In this document: piece by piece, positions 27,200 to 36,514 of the stretch
Layout: each line of letters opens with the position of its first letter
How positions within the stretch are numbered: position 1 is the first letter of the stretch
NCBI GenBank assembly: GCA_963976865.1
Contig: CAXBLY010000002.1
Location: 124,001 to 188,000, forward strand
DNA from: UBA1858 sp963976865
GTDB lineage: Bacteria > Pseudomonadota > Gammaproteobacteria > UBA4575
Reading direction: 5' to 3'
DNA: 64,000 nt
The notes under the pieces: generated by a model
Seen by the model: only the letters and a program-made list of their open reading frames with translations
What the model was told of the DNA's origin: nothing
The model's database searches: none
Translations under genes and position numbers: made by a program

Positions 27200-27528
27200 C
27201 TCAAACTCAACTCGTCATTCCCATGCTCTTCTGCCATACTCAGACATTACCGTCATTCCCGTGCAAACGGGAATCTAGCTGCACCTAAGGCATCAGCTAT
27301 TGATGACAATGCATGTGGCTAAACGTTTGTATACACAGTGTTGAACAAGATTACATGGATTCCCGTTTGCACGGGAATGACGATAGAATGACAAATGAGG
27401 AGACTATAGATTAAAGTGAAATCGTTTTAATACTTTCGATTATTACGGATCTCAGTACGAACTACGAACGATGACTTTAAATTTTTATCACTGACTGCTG
27501 TCAATTGAATCTCAGGTATCACACATAA
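27200..27528. other. 329-bp intergenic region holding a paired palindromic repeat
   Basis: No gene is visible. The region contains a composite inverted repeat (27251-27275 against 27358-27382) and a partial further copy of the CGTCATTCCC end at about 27210. The remainder lies between convergent genes. Confidence 0.7.
27251..27382. repeat. Composite MITE-like element with 25-bp perfect terminal inverted repeats
   Basis: The 25-bp ends 27251-27275 and 27358-27382 are exact reverse complements of each other, separated by 82 bases. Each end contains its own ATTCCC-N8-GGGAAT palindrome. The unit codes for nothing and lies between two convergent genes, as expected for a small non-autonomous repeat. 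An outer, imperfect match (CTCGTCATTCC near 27210 and GAATGACAAATGAG near 27387) suggests the element may be wider. Confidence 0.75.
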
Positions 27529-27930
27529 TCAGTGTGTATTCATGCCCAACAATGATCGCAACACATCGCGTCGACTGATCTGCCCTACCAGACGATTATC
27601 TTCTACCACTGGGTAACGGCGTGGTCCTTTTTCCATAAACAGCTTTGCCACTTCAAGCACACTCGCATCAGCTTCCACGGTGATAACCTGTTTAGTCATA
27701 TAGTCATCAACACGTCCACCCAGTTGTTCATGATATCCGGCCTGAACAGCAACCTTCATACAATCTTTTTCTGACAGCAAACCGATTAAATTACCACGCT
27801 CATCCACCACAGGCGCACCTGATATGCGATTTTTAACCAGTATGTCAATTGCATTCATGACATCCATTTCAGGAGTAAACGTGACCAGGCTTGCACTCAT
27901 GTAATCTTTTACAGCAATTGATTTGCTCAT
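27529..27930 (-). CDS. Two-CBS-domain protein
   Basis: This 133-residue protein consists of two CBS motifs (about residues 8-60 and 75-130) with typical VKNRISGAPVVDERGNLIGLLSEKD and GPRRYPVVEDNRLVGQISRRD segments. CBS pairs bind adenosine nucleotides and regulate partner proteins. It starts 3 bases after the nqrM stop, so it is probably the last gene of the nqr operon and could sense energy charge for Na+-NQR. That link is inference. Confidence 0.9.
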   Translation of the reverse strand: MSKSIAVKDYMSASLVTFTPEMDVMNAIDILVKNRISGAPVVDERGNLIGLLSEKDCMKVAVQAGYHEQLGGRVDDYMTKQVITVEADASVLEVAKLFMEKGPRRYPVVEDNRLVGQISRRDVLRSLLGMNTH

Positions 27931-27932
27931 AA

Positions 27933-28094
27933 TTATTCCTTGTCTTTCTTACTGCATGGCTTGGTGCAAGATGAGCATTTATTACCAATACCACCACAGG
28001 AGCCCTGTATCGGCATGCGACCAAATAGTATGCCTACCATCATTGCAGCAAACATTAGCACGAACACAATAAGGCTAAAAAATAGTGTAGTCAT
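27933..28094 (-). CDS. nqrM: NqrM, Na+-NQR maturation factor
   Basis: This is a 53-residue single-helix membrane protein. One transmembrane segment (residues 4-24) is followed by FGRMPIQGSCGGIGNKCSSC and a C-terminal CTKPCSKKDKE tail. The four conserved cysteines in this arrangement are typical of NqrM (DUF539), needed to deliver iron to the NqrD/NqrE site. It starts 13 bases after the nqrF stop. Confidence 0.93.
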   Translation of the reverse strand: MTTLFFSLIVFVLMFAAMMVGILFGRMPIQGSCGGIGNKCSSCTKPCSKKDKE

Positions 28095-28106
28095 TTGTAA
28101 AATATC

Positions 28107-29330
28107 TTATCCGCCGAAATCATCCAGCATAATATTTTCATCTTCGACACCCAAACCCTGTAGCATATTGATCACTGCCGCATTCATCACTGGCGGACCA
28201 CACATGTAATATTCACAGTCTTCTGGTGCAGGATGATCTTTTAAATAATTCTCATACAACACTTCGTGAATGAATCCAGTATAGCCATCCCAGTCATCCC
28301 CATCCTGGGGATCGGATAATGCGACATGCCATTTAAAATTCTCATTGGTTTCCTGCAAGCCATCAAAGTCATCAACGAAAAACATTTCGCGTTTACTACG
28401 GGCACCATACCAGAATGAAATTTTACGATCACTGTGCAATCGTTTTAACTGATCAAATATATGTGAGCGCATCGGTGCCATACCTGCACCACCACCAATA
28501 AATATCATTTCATTTTTAGTGTCACGAGCAAAAAACTCACCGAATGGACCAGAAATTGTGACTTTATCTCCCGGCTTCAAACTATATATATACGAAGACA
28601 TAATCCCTGGCGGAATATCTTTACCTGCTACCGGAGGTGGAGATGCAATTCGGACATTTAACATGATCTGTCCTTTCTCATCAGGATAATTTGCCATTGA
28701 ATATGCACGCGTGACTACCGCATCAGTTTTAGACTTATATTGCCATAAATTAAAACGGTCCCAGTCTTCACGAAATTCTTTCTGTATATCAAAGTCACTA
28801 TATTTGACCTCATGGGGCGGACACTCTATCTGTATATATCCACCCGCACGAAAATTAACCTCCTCACCCTCGGGAAGTTTCAACACCAGATTTTTAATAA
28901 ATGTTGCAACGTTATCATTAGACTCAACAGTACACTCCCATTTTCTAACACCAAATACTTCTTCAGGCACTTCAATGTTCATGTTTTGCTTAACAGCAAC
29001 CTGACATGAAAGTCTGTCTCCCCTGGCCGCTTCACGTTTGTTGATATGAGACTCTTCTGTAGGCAGCAGCGCGCCACCACCGTCAAAGATTTTAACACGG
29101 CATTGCGCACAGGTTCCGCCGCCACCACATGCGGAAGGTACAAATAAATTTGCATCTGCTAAAGTTGCCAGCAATTTACCACCAACGGGTGCTGTGACTT
29201 CTTTTTCGCCATTGATAGTAATAACAACGTTTCCACTTGAGACCAGTTTTGATTTTGCAAAAAGAATTAACAACACCAACGACACAACAATCGCTGAAAA
29301 AAAAGTGACGCCTAATGTTATTTCCATCAT
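28107..29330 (-). CDS. nqrF: Na+-translocating NADH:quinone reductase subunit F
   Basis: This 407-residue NADH-oxidising subunit has an N-terminal transmembrane helix (about 5-26), a plant-type [2Fe-2S] ferredoxin domain with CGGGGTCAQC and a fourth Cys in DRLSCQVAV, then an FAD domain (TRAYSMANYP) and an NADH-binding domain (MIFIGGGAGMAPMRSH, YMCGPPVMN). Length equals V. cholerae NqrF. It is the sixth nqr structural gene. Confidence 0.97.
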   Translation of the reverse strand: MMEITLGVTFFSAIVVSLVLLILFAKSKLVSSGNVVITINGEKEVTAPVGGKLLATLADANLFVPSACGGGGTCAQCRVKIFDGGGALLPTEESHINKREAARGDRLSCQVAVKQNMNIEVPEEVFGVRKWECTVESNDNVATFIKNLVLKLPEGEEVNFRAGGYIQIECPPHEVKYSDFDIQKEFREDWDRFNLWQYKSKTDAVVTRAYSMANYPDEKGQIMLNVRIASPPPVAGKDIPPGIMSSYIYSLKPGDKVTISGPFGEFFARDTKNEMIFIGGGAGMAPMRSHIFDQLKRLHSDRKISFWYGARSKREMFFVDDFDGLQETNENFKWHVALSDPQDGDDWDGYTGFIHEVLYENYLKDHPAPEDCEYYMCGPPVMNAAVINMLQGLGVEDENIMLDDFGG

Positions 29331-29347
29331 AGCAATACTTCCATGCT

Positions 29348-29956
29348 CTATAATTGAATACCTGAAAATGCCATAAACCCCATCGACATTAATCCCACCG
29401 TAATAAATGTGATGCCCAGACCCTGCAAGCCATCAGGCACATCACTGTATTTCAGTTTTTCCCGTATACCTGCCAGGGCGGTTATCGCCAATGCCCAGCC
29501 TATGCCTGAACCAACGCCATACGTAACACTTTCAGTAAAGTTGTAATCGCGTTCAACCATGAATAACGACCCGCCTAAAATTGCACAGTTAACCGTGATT
29601 AATGGCAGGAAAACACCTAATGCGTTGTACAGCGCAGGAAAAAATCGATCCAGTATCATTTCCATAATTTGCACCATGGCAGCAATAACACCGATATAAC
29701 TGATCAATCCGAGGAAACTCAGATCAACCTCGGGAAATCCCATCCATGATAGCGCCCCTTCTTTCAGGACATATTGAAATAGAAGATTATTTGCGGGAAC
29801 AGTGATCACCTGTACTGCTATTACTGCAGCACCAAGTCCCAGGGCTGTTTCAATTTTTTTTGACACTGCCAAAAATGTACACATACCCAAAAAGAAAGAT
29901 AACGCTAAATTTTCAACAAATATCGCTTTAACAAGTAAACTTATTGTTGCTTCCAT
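29348..29956 (-). CDS. nqrE: Na+-NQR subunit E
   Basis: This 202-residue integral membrane subunit has six helices and, with NqrD, carries the central intramembrane iron site (Cys in FFLGMCTFLAVS and ITVNCAILGG). TAATG overlap with nqrD indicates coupled translation. Confidence 0.96.
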   Translation of the reverse strand: MEATISLLVKAIFVENLALSFFLGMCTFLAVSKKIETALGLGAAVIAVQVITVPANNLLFQYVLKEGALSWMGFPEVDLSFLGLISYIGVIAAMVQIMEMILDRFFPALYNALGVFLPLITVNCAILGGSLFMVERDYNFTESVTYGVGSGIGWALAITALAGIREKLKYSDVPDGLQGLGITFITVGLMSMGFMAFSGIQL

Positions 29957-30618
29957 TAGTACGTCTCCGTACGGTGAATACGATGAACCTGATATTCACG
30001 CTTTTCTATCTGTTGTGGTTTCCAGGAACGAATTCCCCAGATCATCAACCCAATTATAAAAAACGCACTTGGTGGTAGTAACATCAATCCATTGGGCTCA
30101 TACCAGCCTCCATCTTTAACAAGAGGCAATATTGTGTAACCAAGCAAAGAACCAGACCCAAATAATTCCCGTACAACAGCAACAGATATCAATACCACGC
30201 TATATCCCAGTCCATTCCCAATACCATCCAAAAAGCTGATACCTACCGGATTTTTCATGGCAAATGCTTCAGCTCTGCCCAGCACGATACAGTTGGTAAT
30301 AATCAACCCTACAAATACTGACAGCGTTTTACTTGCTTCATAGGCATAGGCTTTTAATATCTGATCTACGACAATCACAAGCGATGCAATAATCGTCATC
30401 TGCACAATGATACGAATACTGCCAGGTATGCGATTCCGAATCATACTGATCGAGGCATTTGACAAAGCAGTGACCGAGGTTAATGCCAAACACATAATCA
30501 AGGCAGCACCCAGTGTTGTAGTCACTGCCAATGCGGAACAGATTCCCAAAATCTGTAGTGTGATGGGATTGTTATCTATCAATGGATCAAGCACGACTTT
30601 TTTTGCACTTTCGCTCAT
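29956..30618 (-). CDS. nqrD: Na+-NQR subunit D
   Basis: This 220-residue membrane subunit is pseudo-symmetric to NqrE; its iron-ligand cysteines are in ITNCIVLGRAEAFAMK and in the first helix (LQILGICSALAVT). It overlaps nqrC (ATGA) and nqrE (TAATG). Confidence 0.96.
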   Translation of the reverse strand: MSESAKKVVLDPLIDNNPITLQILGICSALAVTTTLGAALIMCLALTSVTALSNASISMIRNRIPGSIRIIVQMTIIASLVIVVDQILKAYAYEASKTLSVFVGLIITNCIVLGRAEAFAMKNPVGISFLDGIGNGLGYSVVLISVAVVRELFGSGSLLGYTILPLVKDGGWYEPNGLMLLPPSAFFIIGLMIWGIRSWKPQQIEKREYQVHRIHRTETY

Positions 30619-31388
30619 AACACTTCTCCTGCACGTACTTTATTCATCATTTTTTCAAATCCATATTCACCCATCCAGAAACGGAACATATTGGTTACTC
30701 CATTGCTGGTGAGTGTTGCGCCGGACAATCCGTCGACCTGATGAGGTTCATTTTCATTACCAGGAACAACTGCTCCTTTTATAACGGTAAGCGCTAATTC
30801 TTCTTTATCATTAAACAGTTTTTTACCTTTCCAGGAGGCCTGCCATTTTAGATTGTCAACCTCCCCACCCAATCCCGGTGTTTCGCGATGATCGTAAAAC
30901 TTAAGGGCATAAACTGTATTCATATCCTTTTCCAGAGTGACATAACCATACAAGGTAGACCAAAGTCCGTATCCATGGACAGGAAACACATATCGATTCA
31001 CCTGATCGTTTTCTTTAACTAAATAGACTGTGGCAAAGTTAGAACGGCGATTTATATTTGCAATATCGATATCACTCCCCAGCTCTATACTCAAATTACC
31101 TATCCTGGATGCCTTACGCTGATCAAACGTTGAAGCATCGATTTCATCAGCAACTTCACCTGTATCAAGATTAATCACTCGCGACTCGATAGAAGCAAAC
31201 AGCTTTTCAATATCTGCATTTTCTTTCCATAGCCCGGATACTTTTAATATATTGATTTTTTGATCAAGCGCTTTATTTTCTTCCTGCAGCGGTCTTAACT
31301 TCACTGCAGCAGTCGATACAACGACAGAACACACCAGACACAATACAATGGCGACCAGTAAAATATTTGTAGTGCTATCTTTAGACAT
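30615..31388 (-). CDS. nqrC: Na+-NQR subunit C
   Basis: This 257-residue subunit has one N-terminal helix and a periplasmic domain with covalent FMN. The flavinylation motif is DGLSGATLTSNGV, in which the threonine receives FMN. I set the start at ATG 31388 (MSKDSTTN...), preceded by AGGAGG, which gives the family length; it overlaps the nqrB end by 8 bases. The 16-residue upstream extension is rejected. No apbE flavin transferase is in the window. Confidence 0.95.
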   Translation of the reverse strand: MSKDSTTNILLVAIVLCLVCSVVVSTAAVKLRPLQEENKALDQKINILKVSGLWKENADIEKLFASIESRVINLDTGEVADEIDASTFDQRKASRIGNLSIELGSDIDIANINRRSNFATVYLVKENDQVNRYVFPVHGYGLWSTLYGYVTLEKDMNTVYALKFYDHRETPGLGGEVDNLKWQASWKGKKLFNDKEELALTVIKGAVVPGNENEPHQVDGLSGATLTSNGVTNMFRFWMGEYGFEKMMNKVRAGEVL

Positions 31389-32595
31389 AGTTTCGTTTAC
31401 GCCTCCTGACATTTGCCTGCACCACAAAGTGATCAATTAAGGGCGCGAAGATATTGGCAAATAAAATCGCCAGCATAATACCTTCAGGAAAGGCAGGATT
31501 AATAACTCGAATCAACACGGTCATAAATCCAATTAAAAAGCCAAACGCCCATCGACCTGCATCTGTCATCGATGCAGAAACGGGATCCGTTGCCATATAC
31601 ATCATGCCAAAGGCAAATCCACCCAGCGTTAAGTGCCAATACCAGGGCATGGCAAACATGGGATTAGTGTCGCTACCAATCCAGTTTAATAATGTAGATG
31701 TCAGCACCATGCCACCAAATACACCAAAAATAATTCTCCATGATGCAATACGCGTATACATCAGAAACATACCACCAAGAATGCATGCAAATGTTGATGT
31801 GGAACCAATCGATCCCTGAATGGAACCCATGAACGCCTGTGTCCATGTGATTCCATTAGCAAAAATAGCCTGCATACCATCCAGTGCTGCCAAGCCAAGT
31901 GGTGTGGCCCCTGAAAAACCATCCACTGCTGTCCACACCGCGTCGCCAGACATGTGCGCTGGATACGCAAAAAACAGGAAGCACCTCCCTGTTAATGCCG
32001 GGTTTAAAAAGTTTTTACCGGTGCCACCAAACACTTCCTTGCCAATCACTACTCCGAAGCTGATCCCTAATGCCACTTGCCACAGGGGAACATCGGGCGG
32101 CAAAGTTAAGGCGAAAAGCATGGATGTCACCAGAAACCCTTCATTGACCTCGTGGTTACGAACCGCTGCAAAAATCACTTCCCATATTCCACCTACTAGC
32201 AATGTGACAAAATAAATAGGGAAAAAATACATAAAGCCATGCATGAAATTGCCAAATGGATTATTCGCGTCATAGGCAAATCCAAATAAAGACAGTATTG
32301 AGCCGCGCCAGCCTGGCGCATGCTCTATCCCCATAGATGCCATCGCTGAATTGGCCTGATAGCCTATATTCCACAGTCCGATAATAATGCAGGGTAAGGT
32401 CGCAATAACGACGTAAGTCATTACCCGCTTAATATCTAATGCATCTCTTGCGTGTGGTGCATGTGGCGTGACATCCGAAGGTGTATACAGGAAAGTATCC
32501 ACCATTTCATATAAGGAGTAGAACTTTTCATAACGCCCACCTTTAATAAAGTGAGGATGAATGCTATCCAAATAGTTTCTTAACTTTGACATCAA
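31381..32595 (-). CDS. nqrB: Na+-NQR subunit B
   Basis: This 404-residue membrane subunit has about ten helices, binds covalent FMN at DGFSGATPLG and riboflavin, and forms the Na+ path; MATDPVSASMTDAGRW is also typical. It overlaps nqrA by ATGA. Confidence 0.97.
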   Translation of the reverse strand: MMSKLRNYLDSIHPHFIKGGRYEKFYSLYEMVDTFLYTPSDVTPHAPHARDALDIKRVMTYVVIATLPCIIIGLWNIGYQANSAMASMGIEHAPGWRGSILSLFGFAYDANNPFGNFMHGFMYFFPIYFVTLLVGGIWEVIFAAVRNHEVNEGFLVTSMLFALTLPPDVPLWQVALGISFGVVIGKEVFGGTGKNFLNPALTGRCFLFFAYPAHMSGDAVWTAVDGFSGATPLGLAALDGMQAIFANGITWTQAFMGSIQGSIGSTSTFACILGGMFLMYTRIASWRIIFGVFGGMVLTSTLLNWIGSDTNPMFAMPWYWHLTLGGFAFGMMYMATDPVSASMTDAGRWAFGFLIGFMTVLIRVINPAFPEGIMLAILFANIFAPLIDHFVVQANVRRRKRNYV

Positions 32596-33941
32596 CCTTC
32601 CTTTTCTATTTGGATAAGATTTTCTCTCAGCATGGGCCCGAATTCATATTTGCTTGGACACACAAATGTACACAATGCCAGGTCTTCTTCATCCAGTTCC
32701 AGGCACCCCAGGGCTTGCGCAAGATCAGTGTCTTTGGTCACCAGCGCACGTAACAGTTGTGTGGGCAAAATATCCAGAGGCATTACTCGTTCGTAAACAC
32801 CAATAGGCACCATCGCGCGAGGACTACCATTTTGCGATGTGGTGAAATCGAAGCGCGCCTGTTTTCTAAAGAAGCTCGATAACAATGCATTGGACTTGGA
32901 ATATTTTTTCATGCCAGGCACTATCCAGCCAAAGAACTCTCTTTCACGTCCCTCAAATATTGCTGTGATCTGTAAATTAAATCGCCCCAGATAACTTGCC
33001 CAGCCTGCAGCACGCCAACCCGCCAATGCTGAGCCGGAAATGATTCGACACTCACCGGATTTAACTTCACCTTCAATAATATCGTTAGTACTGGCACCCA
33101 GGCGTACACGTAACAGTCTGGGATTTTTTATCGCAGGCCCGGCCAAGGAAATAATACGATCGGTCCAGATTTTTCCTTCGGTAAATAATTTTCCATAAGC
33201 GATCACATCCTGGTAATTCAGATGCCACACGGATTTAGTCGCACTAACCGGGTCTATGTAATGTATATGTGTTCCAGGTATGCCTGCAGGATGAGGCCCT
33301 TCAAACACCGCTTTTTTAATTTGTGCATCATCTTTTAGATCTAATGAATTTTCTTTGCCGCAGCATACGTAAACATTCCCTTCTGTAAGCCGTGCCAGCA
33401 CTCTCAAACCGTTTTCAAAGTCCTGTTGATATTCAGTGATAATGACTGTCGGATCAGCCGCCAAAGGTCTGGTATCCATTGCCGTGACGAAGATGGAATG
33501 GGGAGTATTCTGCGGATTGGGAGATTTACTATACGGTCGCGTCCTCATGGCTACCCACAAGCCTGAATCTAATAGCTGCTCAACGACATCTTCTCTATCC
33601 AGCTGAGATAATTTTTCTGCATCAAATACCGGAAAGGTCACTTCCTCATCACCATCCAGACGAATAACAAGCGATTGAAACACACGCCTTGCACCACGAT
33701 GAATCACTTCGACCTCGCCTGCACCTGGAGCGACATACTGGACACGAGGATTTTTCTTGTCAGTAAACAACGGTTGGCCAAGTTTTACTCGGTCACCTTC
33801 TTTTACAAGCATGGTAGGTTTCATCCCCACATGCTCTCTTCCTAGCACGGCAACGCGCGATATATTCGGCGCACCCTCTATCTTCTGCTTGGGTGTACCC
33901 GTAATAGGCAACTGAAGGCCTTTATTAATCCTGAATTGCAT
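32592..33941 (-). CDS. nqrA: Na+-NQR subunit A
   Basis: This 449-residue peripheral subunit takes part in quinone interaction. The N-terminal biotinyl-lipoyl-like segment (KEGDRVKLGQPLFTDKKNP) and the C-terminal CTFVCPSKYEFGPMLRENL are diagnostic. It is the first gene of nqrABCDEF-nqrM-CBS, an operon that couples NADH oxidation to Na+ export and suggests a marine or saline habitat. Confidence 0.97.
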   Translation of the reverse strand: MQFRINKGLQLPITGTPKQKIEGAPNISRVAVLGREHVGMKPTMLVKEGDRVKLGQPLFTDKKNPRVQYVAPGAGEVEVIHRGARRVFQSLVIRLDGDEEVTFPVFDAEKLSQLDREDVVEQLLDSGLWVAMRTRPYSKSPNPQNTPHSIFVTAMDTRPLAADPTVIITEYQQDFENGLRVLARLTEGNVYVCCGKENSLDLKDDAQIKKAVFEGPHPAGIPGTHIHYIDPVSATKSVWHLNYQDVIAYGKLFTEGKIWTDRIISLAGPAIKNPRLLRVRLGASTNDIIEGEVKSGECRIISGSALAGWRAAGWASYLGRFNLQITAIFEGREREFFGWIVPGMKKYSKSNALLSSFFRKQARFDFTTSQNGSPRAMVPIGVYERVMPLDILPTQLLRALVTKDTDLAQALGCLELDEEDLALCTFVCPSKYEFGPMLRENLIQIEKEG

Positions 33942-34326
33942 TCTTTAGTTTTAGTCTGGTTCGAAGGATGTCAGCAATACGCTTGTTTTCATTAACCCAT
34001 TCAAGCATAAAGCTATTTTCATGCCAATGAATACTTGCCAATAGTATCGGCAGATCGTTACATTGCTGTAGATTGCCTGTGAAAGCGCCAATATTTTGTT
34101 GTTATCCGGCCGAATATGTTCACAATGCTGGTTTAGGACCGGTTTACATGACGAATAGTGATGCGATCTGACCTGCCCGCAGAAATTTAATGGCAGGGTC
34201 TTGTATGATATGAACAGAAATTGCCAATTCTACAAACACAAAACGATTACTTAACCACACGTCTCTTTAGCCAGCGACACATCAGGACGAACACGCTCAT
34301 TCAAAAAAATAGCATCTAAAATTCAT
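33942..34326. other. 385-bp intergenic region with a possible short or decayed reading frame
   Basis: This is the divergent upstream region of nqrA and the CDF gene. On the minus strand a 58-codon stop-to-stop frame (34101-33925) overlaps the nqrA start and has a plausible composition (IHWHENSFMLEWVNENKRIA). Its only ATG is late and no ribosome site is seen. A second minus-strand frame is open at about 34229-33951. Either may be chance or remnants of a decayed gene. No terminator or operator is clear. Confidence 0.35.
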
Positions 34327-35211
34327 ATGCATCATCACCATCAACATTCCGCACCCTCGAATAATAAAGCCTTTTTGATAGGCGCAACCATCAATATCGC
34401 CTACGTCGTTATTGAGGCTATATTTGGACTTTTATCTGACTCATTATCTTTACTGGCTGACGCAGGTCATAACTTTAGTGATGTGTGTATTTTATTACTC
34501 GCATGGGGCGCCAATATACTCGCCTCATCAAAACCCACCGACAGTCATACATACGGGTATCGACGCGCAACGATTCTTGCTGCCCTGGTCAGTGGTGTAA
34601 CCCTCGCCATCACAATGGCTTTCATTGCCATTGAGGCAATCACGCGCTTGAACTCATTAGTTGAGCCAGACAGTATTACCATTATTGTTGTAGCAAGTGT
34701 GGGTGTTATTATAAATTTCATTACCGCTGCTTTATTCATGTCTAATAAAGACGAAGACCTGAACGTTAAAGGTGCTTTTCTTCATATGGTTGCTGATGGA
34801 TTAGTATCCGTCGCTGTTGTGTTAGGGGGTATTATTATTTATTACACCGGCTGGCTAATCGTAGACCCCATATTAAGCCTATTAATTATTGTCGTTATTG
34901 CCATTAGCTCGTGGAGACTGATTAAAGACTCTTTCAACCTGTCAGTTGATGGTGTACCTACCAGTATTGATATTGAATCTGTCAGAGAATATTTACTCAG
35001 CCTGCCGGATGTTAAAGAAATTCATGACCTGCATATATGGGCAATGAGCACCACTCAGGTAGCACTGACAGCACATCTACTGCGAGCATCATCAGATATA
35101 GATGATGAACTGTTACACCAGGCAGCACAGCAGCTTAAAGAAAAATTTGGCATTCATCACTCCACTATTCAAGTGGAGAATGGTCATTGTGAACTGCAGT
35201 GTCAGGACTAG
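34327..35211 (+). CDS. Cation diffusion facilitator, zinc type (CzcD/ZitB-like)
   Basis: This is a 294-residue inner-membrane metal/proton antiporter with six helices and a C-terminal cytoplasmic ferredoxin-like domain (from about residue 205). Metal-site motifs are of the His/Asp zinc kind: LADAGHNFSDV in helix 2 and HMVADGLVSV in helix 5. The N-terminus is histidine-rich (His at 2-5 and 7), and the C-terminus has HCELQCQD, both possible metal-binding ends. It stands alone and converges with the DUF1223 gene 7 bases away. Confidence 0.92.
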   Translation: MHHHHQHSAPSNNKAFLIGATINIAYVVIEAIFGLLSDSLSLLADAGHNFSDVCILLLAWGANILASSKPTDSHTYGYRRATILAALVSGVTLAITMAFIAIEAITRLNSLVEPDSITIIVVASVGVIINFITAALFMSNKDEDLNVKGAFLHMVADGLVSVAVVLGGIIIYYTGWLIVDPILSLLIIVVIAISSWRLIKDSFNLSVDGVPTSIDIESVREYLLSLPDVKEIHDLHIWAMSTTQVALTAHLLRASSDIDDELLHQAAQQLKEKFGIHHSTIQVENGHCELQCQD

Positions 35212-35217
35212 ATAAGT

Positions 35218-35961
35218 TTAACTGTCTATCCATTCTGAGGGAATCCAGTAACCAGTAGCCTGAATGGGAGAAATATCGTCCATGCTGCTTATCCAGATGG
35301 CTAGCGCATATCTATCCGCATGTGGTGACGCTTCCTTTGGTAAATTTATCTTCCACCCATCCTGACTGGTTGCGTACATGTGATGAGAAAGCGCCACAAA
35401 TTCCTGATTTAACACACGACCTTTATTTTCACCTCTCTGCACATCAGTCTTGATGCCTATCCCGAGTAAAGCTACGTTTAAAACATGCTCCTCAGAGACT
35501 TTGGAATATTTCACGGAAACAGTTTGAGGATTCGCAGTGAAACTTAATATACCTGCATCCTCTTTACCTTTGGGAAAATCTTTGCCCCTAATCCACCCTC
35601 GCCATTCTTCACCGTTGACCAGTATGCCGGGAGTATACACGGAGCGTACATGACCCTGTTGCTGATGCCGGTATTGTCGCGAACTATAGGCATGGTTTGC
35701 ATAGGGATCAGGCCAGCCCAGTCGATCCCAGTAGTCCACATGAAATGCAATCGGCACGACTTCTTTCCAAAGCTTATTATTGCTCTCAAATGTATTTAAC
35801 CAGTGTTCAGCAGGAGGACAGCTACTGCACCCCTGAGAGGTAAACAGTTCCACCATGATTGTCTGTTTGTTTTCACTGGAATATTCAATAAATTGCTCCG
35901 CACAGGCAGCCCCCGCCATAACAAGTAATGAACACAATGAAATATTGATAATATTCTTCAC
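35218..35961 (-). CDS. DUF1223 thioredoxin-like secreted protein
   Basis: This is a 247-residue protein with a signal peptide (residues 1-21, likely cleavage near GAACA). The DUF1223 core VELFTSQGCSSCPPAE contains a CxxC active-site-like pair, and FHVDYWDRLGWPDPYA is a strong family motif. The fold is thioredoxin-like; the function is unknown, possibly periplasmic redox. It overlaps nothing and has no obvious partner. Confidence 0.85.
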   Translation of the reverse strand: MKNIINISLCSLLVMAGAACAEQFIEYSSENKQTIMVELFTSQGCSSCPPAEHWLNTFESNNKLWKEVVPIAFHVDYWDRLGWPDPYANHAYSSRQYRHQQQGHVRSVYTPGILVNGEEWRGWIRGKDFPKGKEDAGILSFTANPQTVSVKYSKVSEEHVLNVALLGIGIKTDVQRGENKGRVLNQEFVALSHHMYATSQDGWKINLPKEASPHADRYALAIWISSMDDISPIQATGYWIPSEWIDS

Positions 35962-36514
35962 ACTACACCCTCTCTATGCATTCAGGAATTTTAAAACCAG
36001 AGCATAATAATTATTTTAGACAGGTAACTCTAAGTGATAGACCGAAGGAATCAGTATTATCTGACAATATTTTTTCATAGAGGGTTAACCCTCTTAATAC
36101 ATGAATTAACAGATTTCGCAGAACTCAGCCAGTATGACGAACCTCACAGAATCAACAATAAATCACGTCCCGTGTTAGCGCCTGATTTATTTGTTTTTGT
36201 ATAAAAACAGATGAATCCGTTAGTTATATGTACAGCTCATGACACCAAATGAACCTTTCAAAAACACACATAAAAGTATGTGAGAAATTTCACAGCTTGT
36301 TAATGCAGTTAGGTGTAATAAATATACTCAGGATTGTACTTACGGAAAGAAATTACCGTTCATCGAGAATTCTTTGCGGGTTATTTTTTTAACTATTTCA
36401 AGGATTTAATTACAACAACCACTCATCAGAGAAACGAAGCGAGTTATGTTTGATCAACTTAAATTACAACTTAGTTACAGTAAAGTAGCTGCAAGTTATC
36501 GCTAACAGGAAAAC
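35962..36514. other. 553-bp intergenic region upstream of the pilin operon
   Basis: No open frame or RNA gene is recognised. It must contain promoters for the DUF1223 gene (left) and the fimT-pilE operon (right). A short inverted repeat GTTTTTGTATAAAAAC occurs near 36194. I could not find a convincing RpoN -24/-12 site. Confidence 0.5.

Noticed and set aside
27940..28209. 89-codon plus-strand frame
   Set aside because: It is the opposite strand of nqrM and the nqrF end; nqrM has the conserved cysteines and correct operon position.
31820..32215. 131-codon plus-strand frame opposite nqrB
   Set aside because: Antisense shadow of a secure nqr gene; no ribosome site and no protein-like motif.
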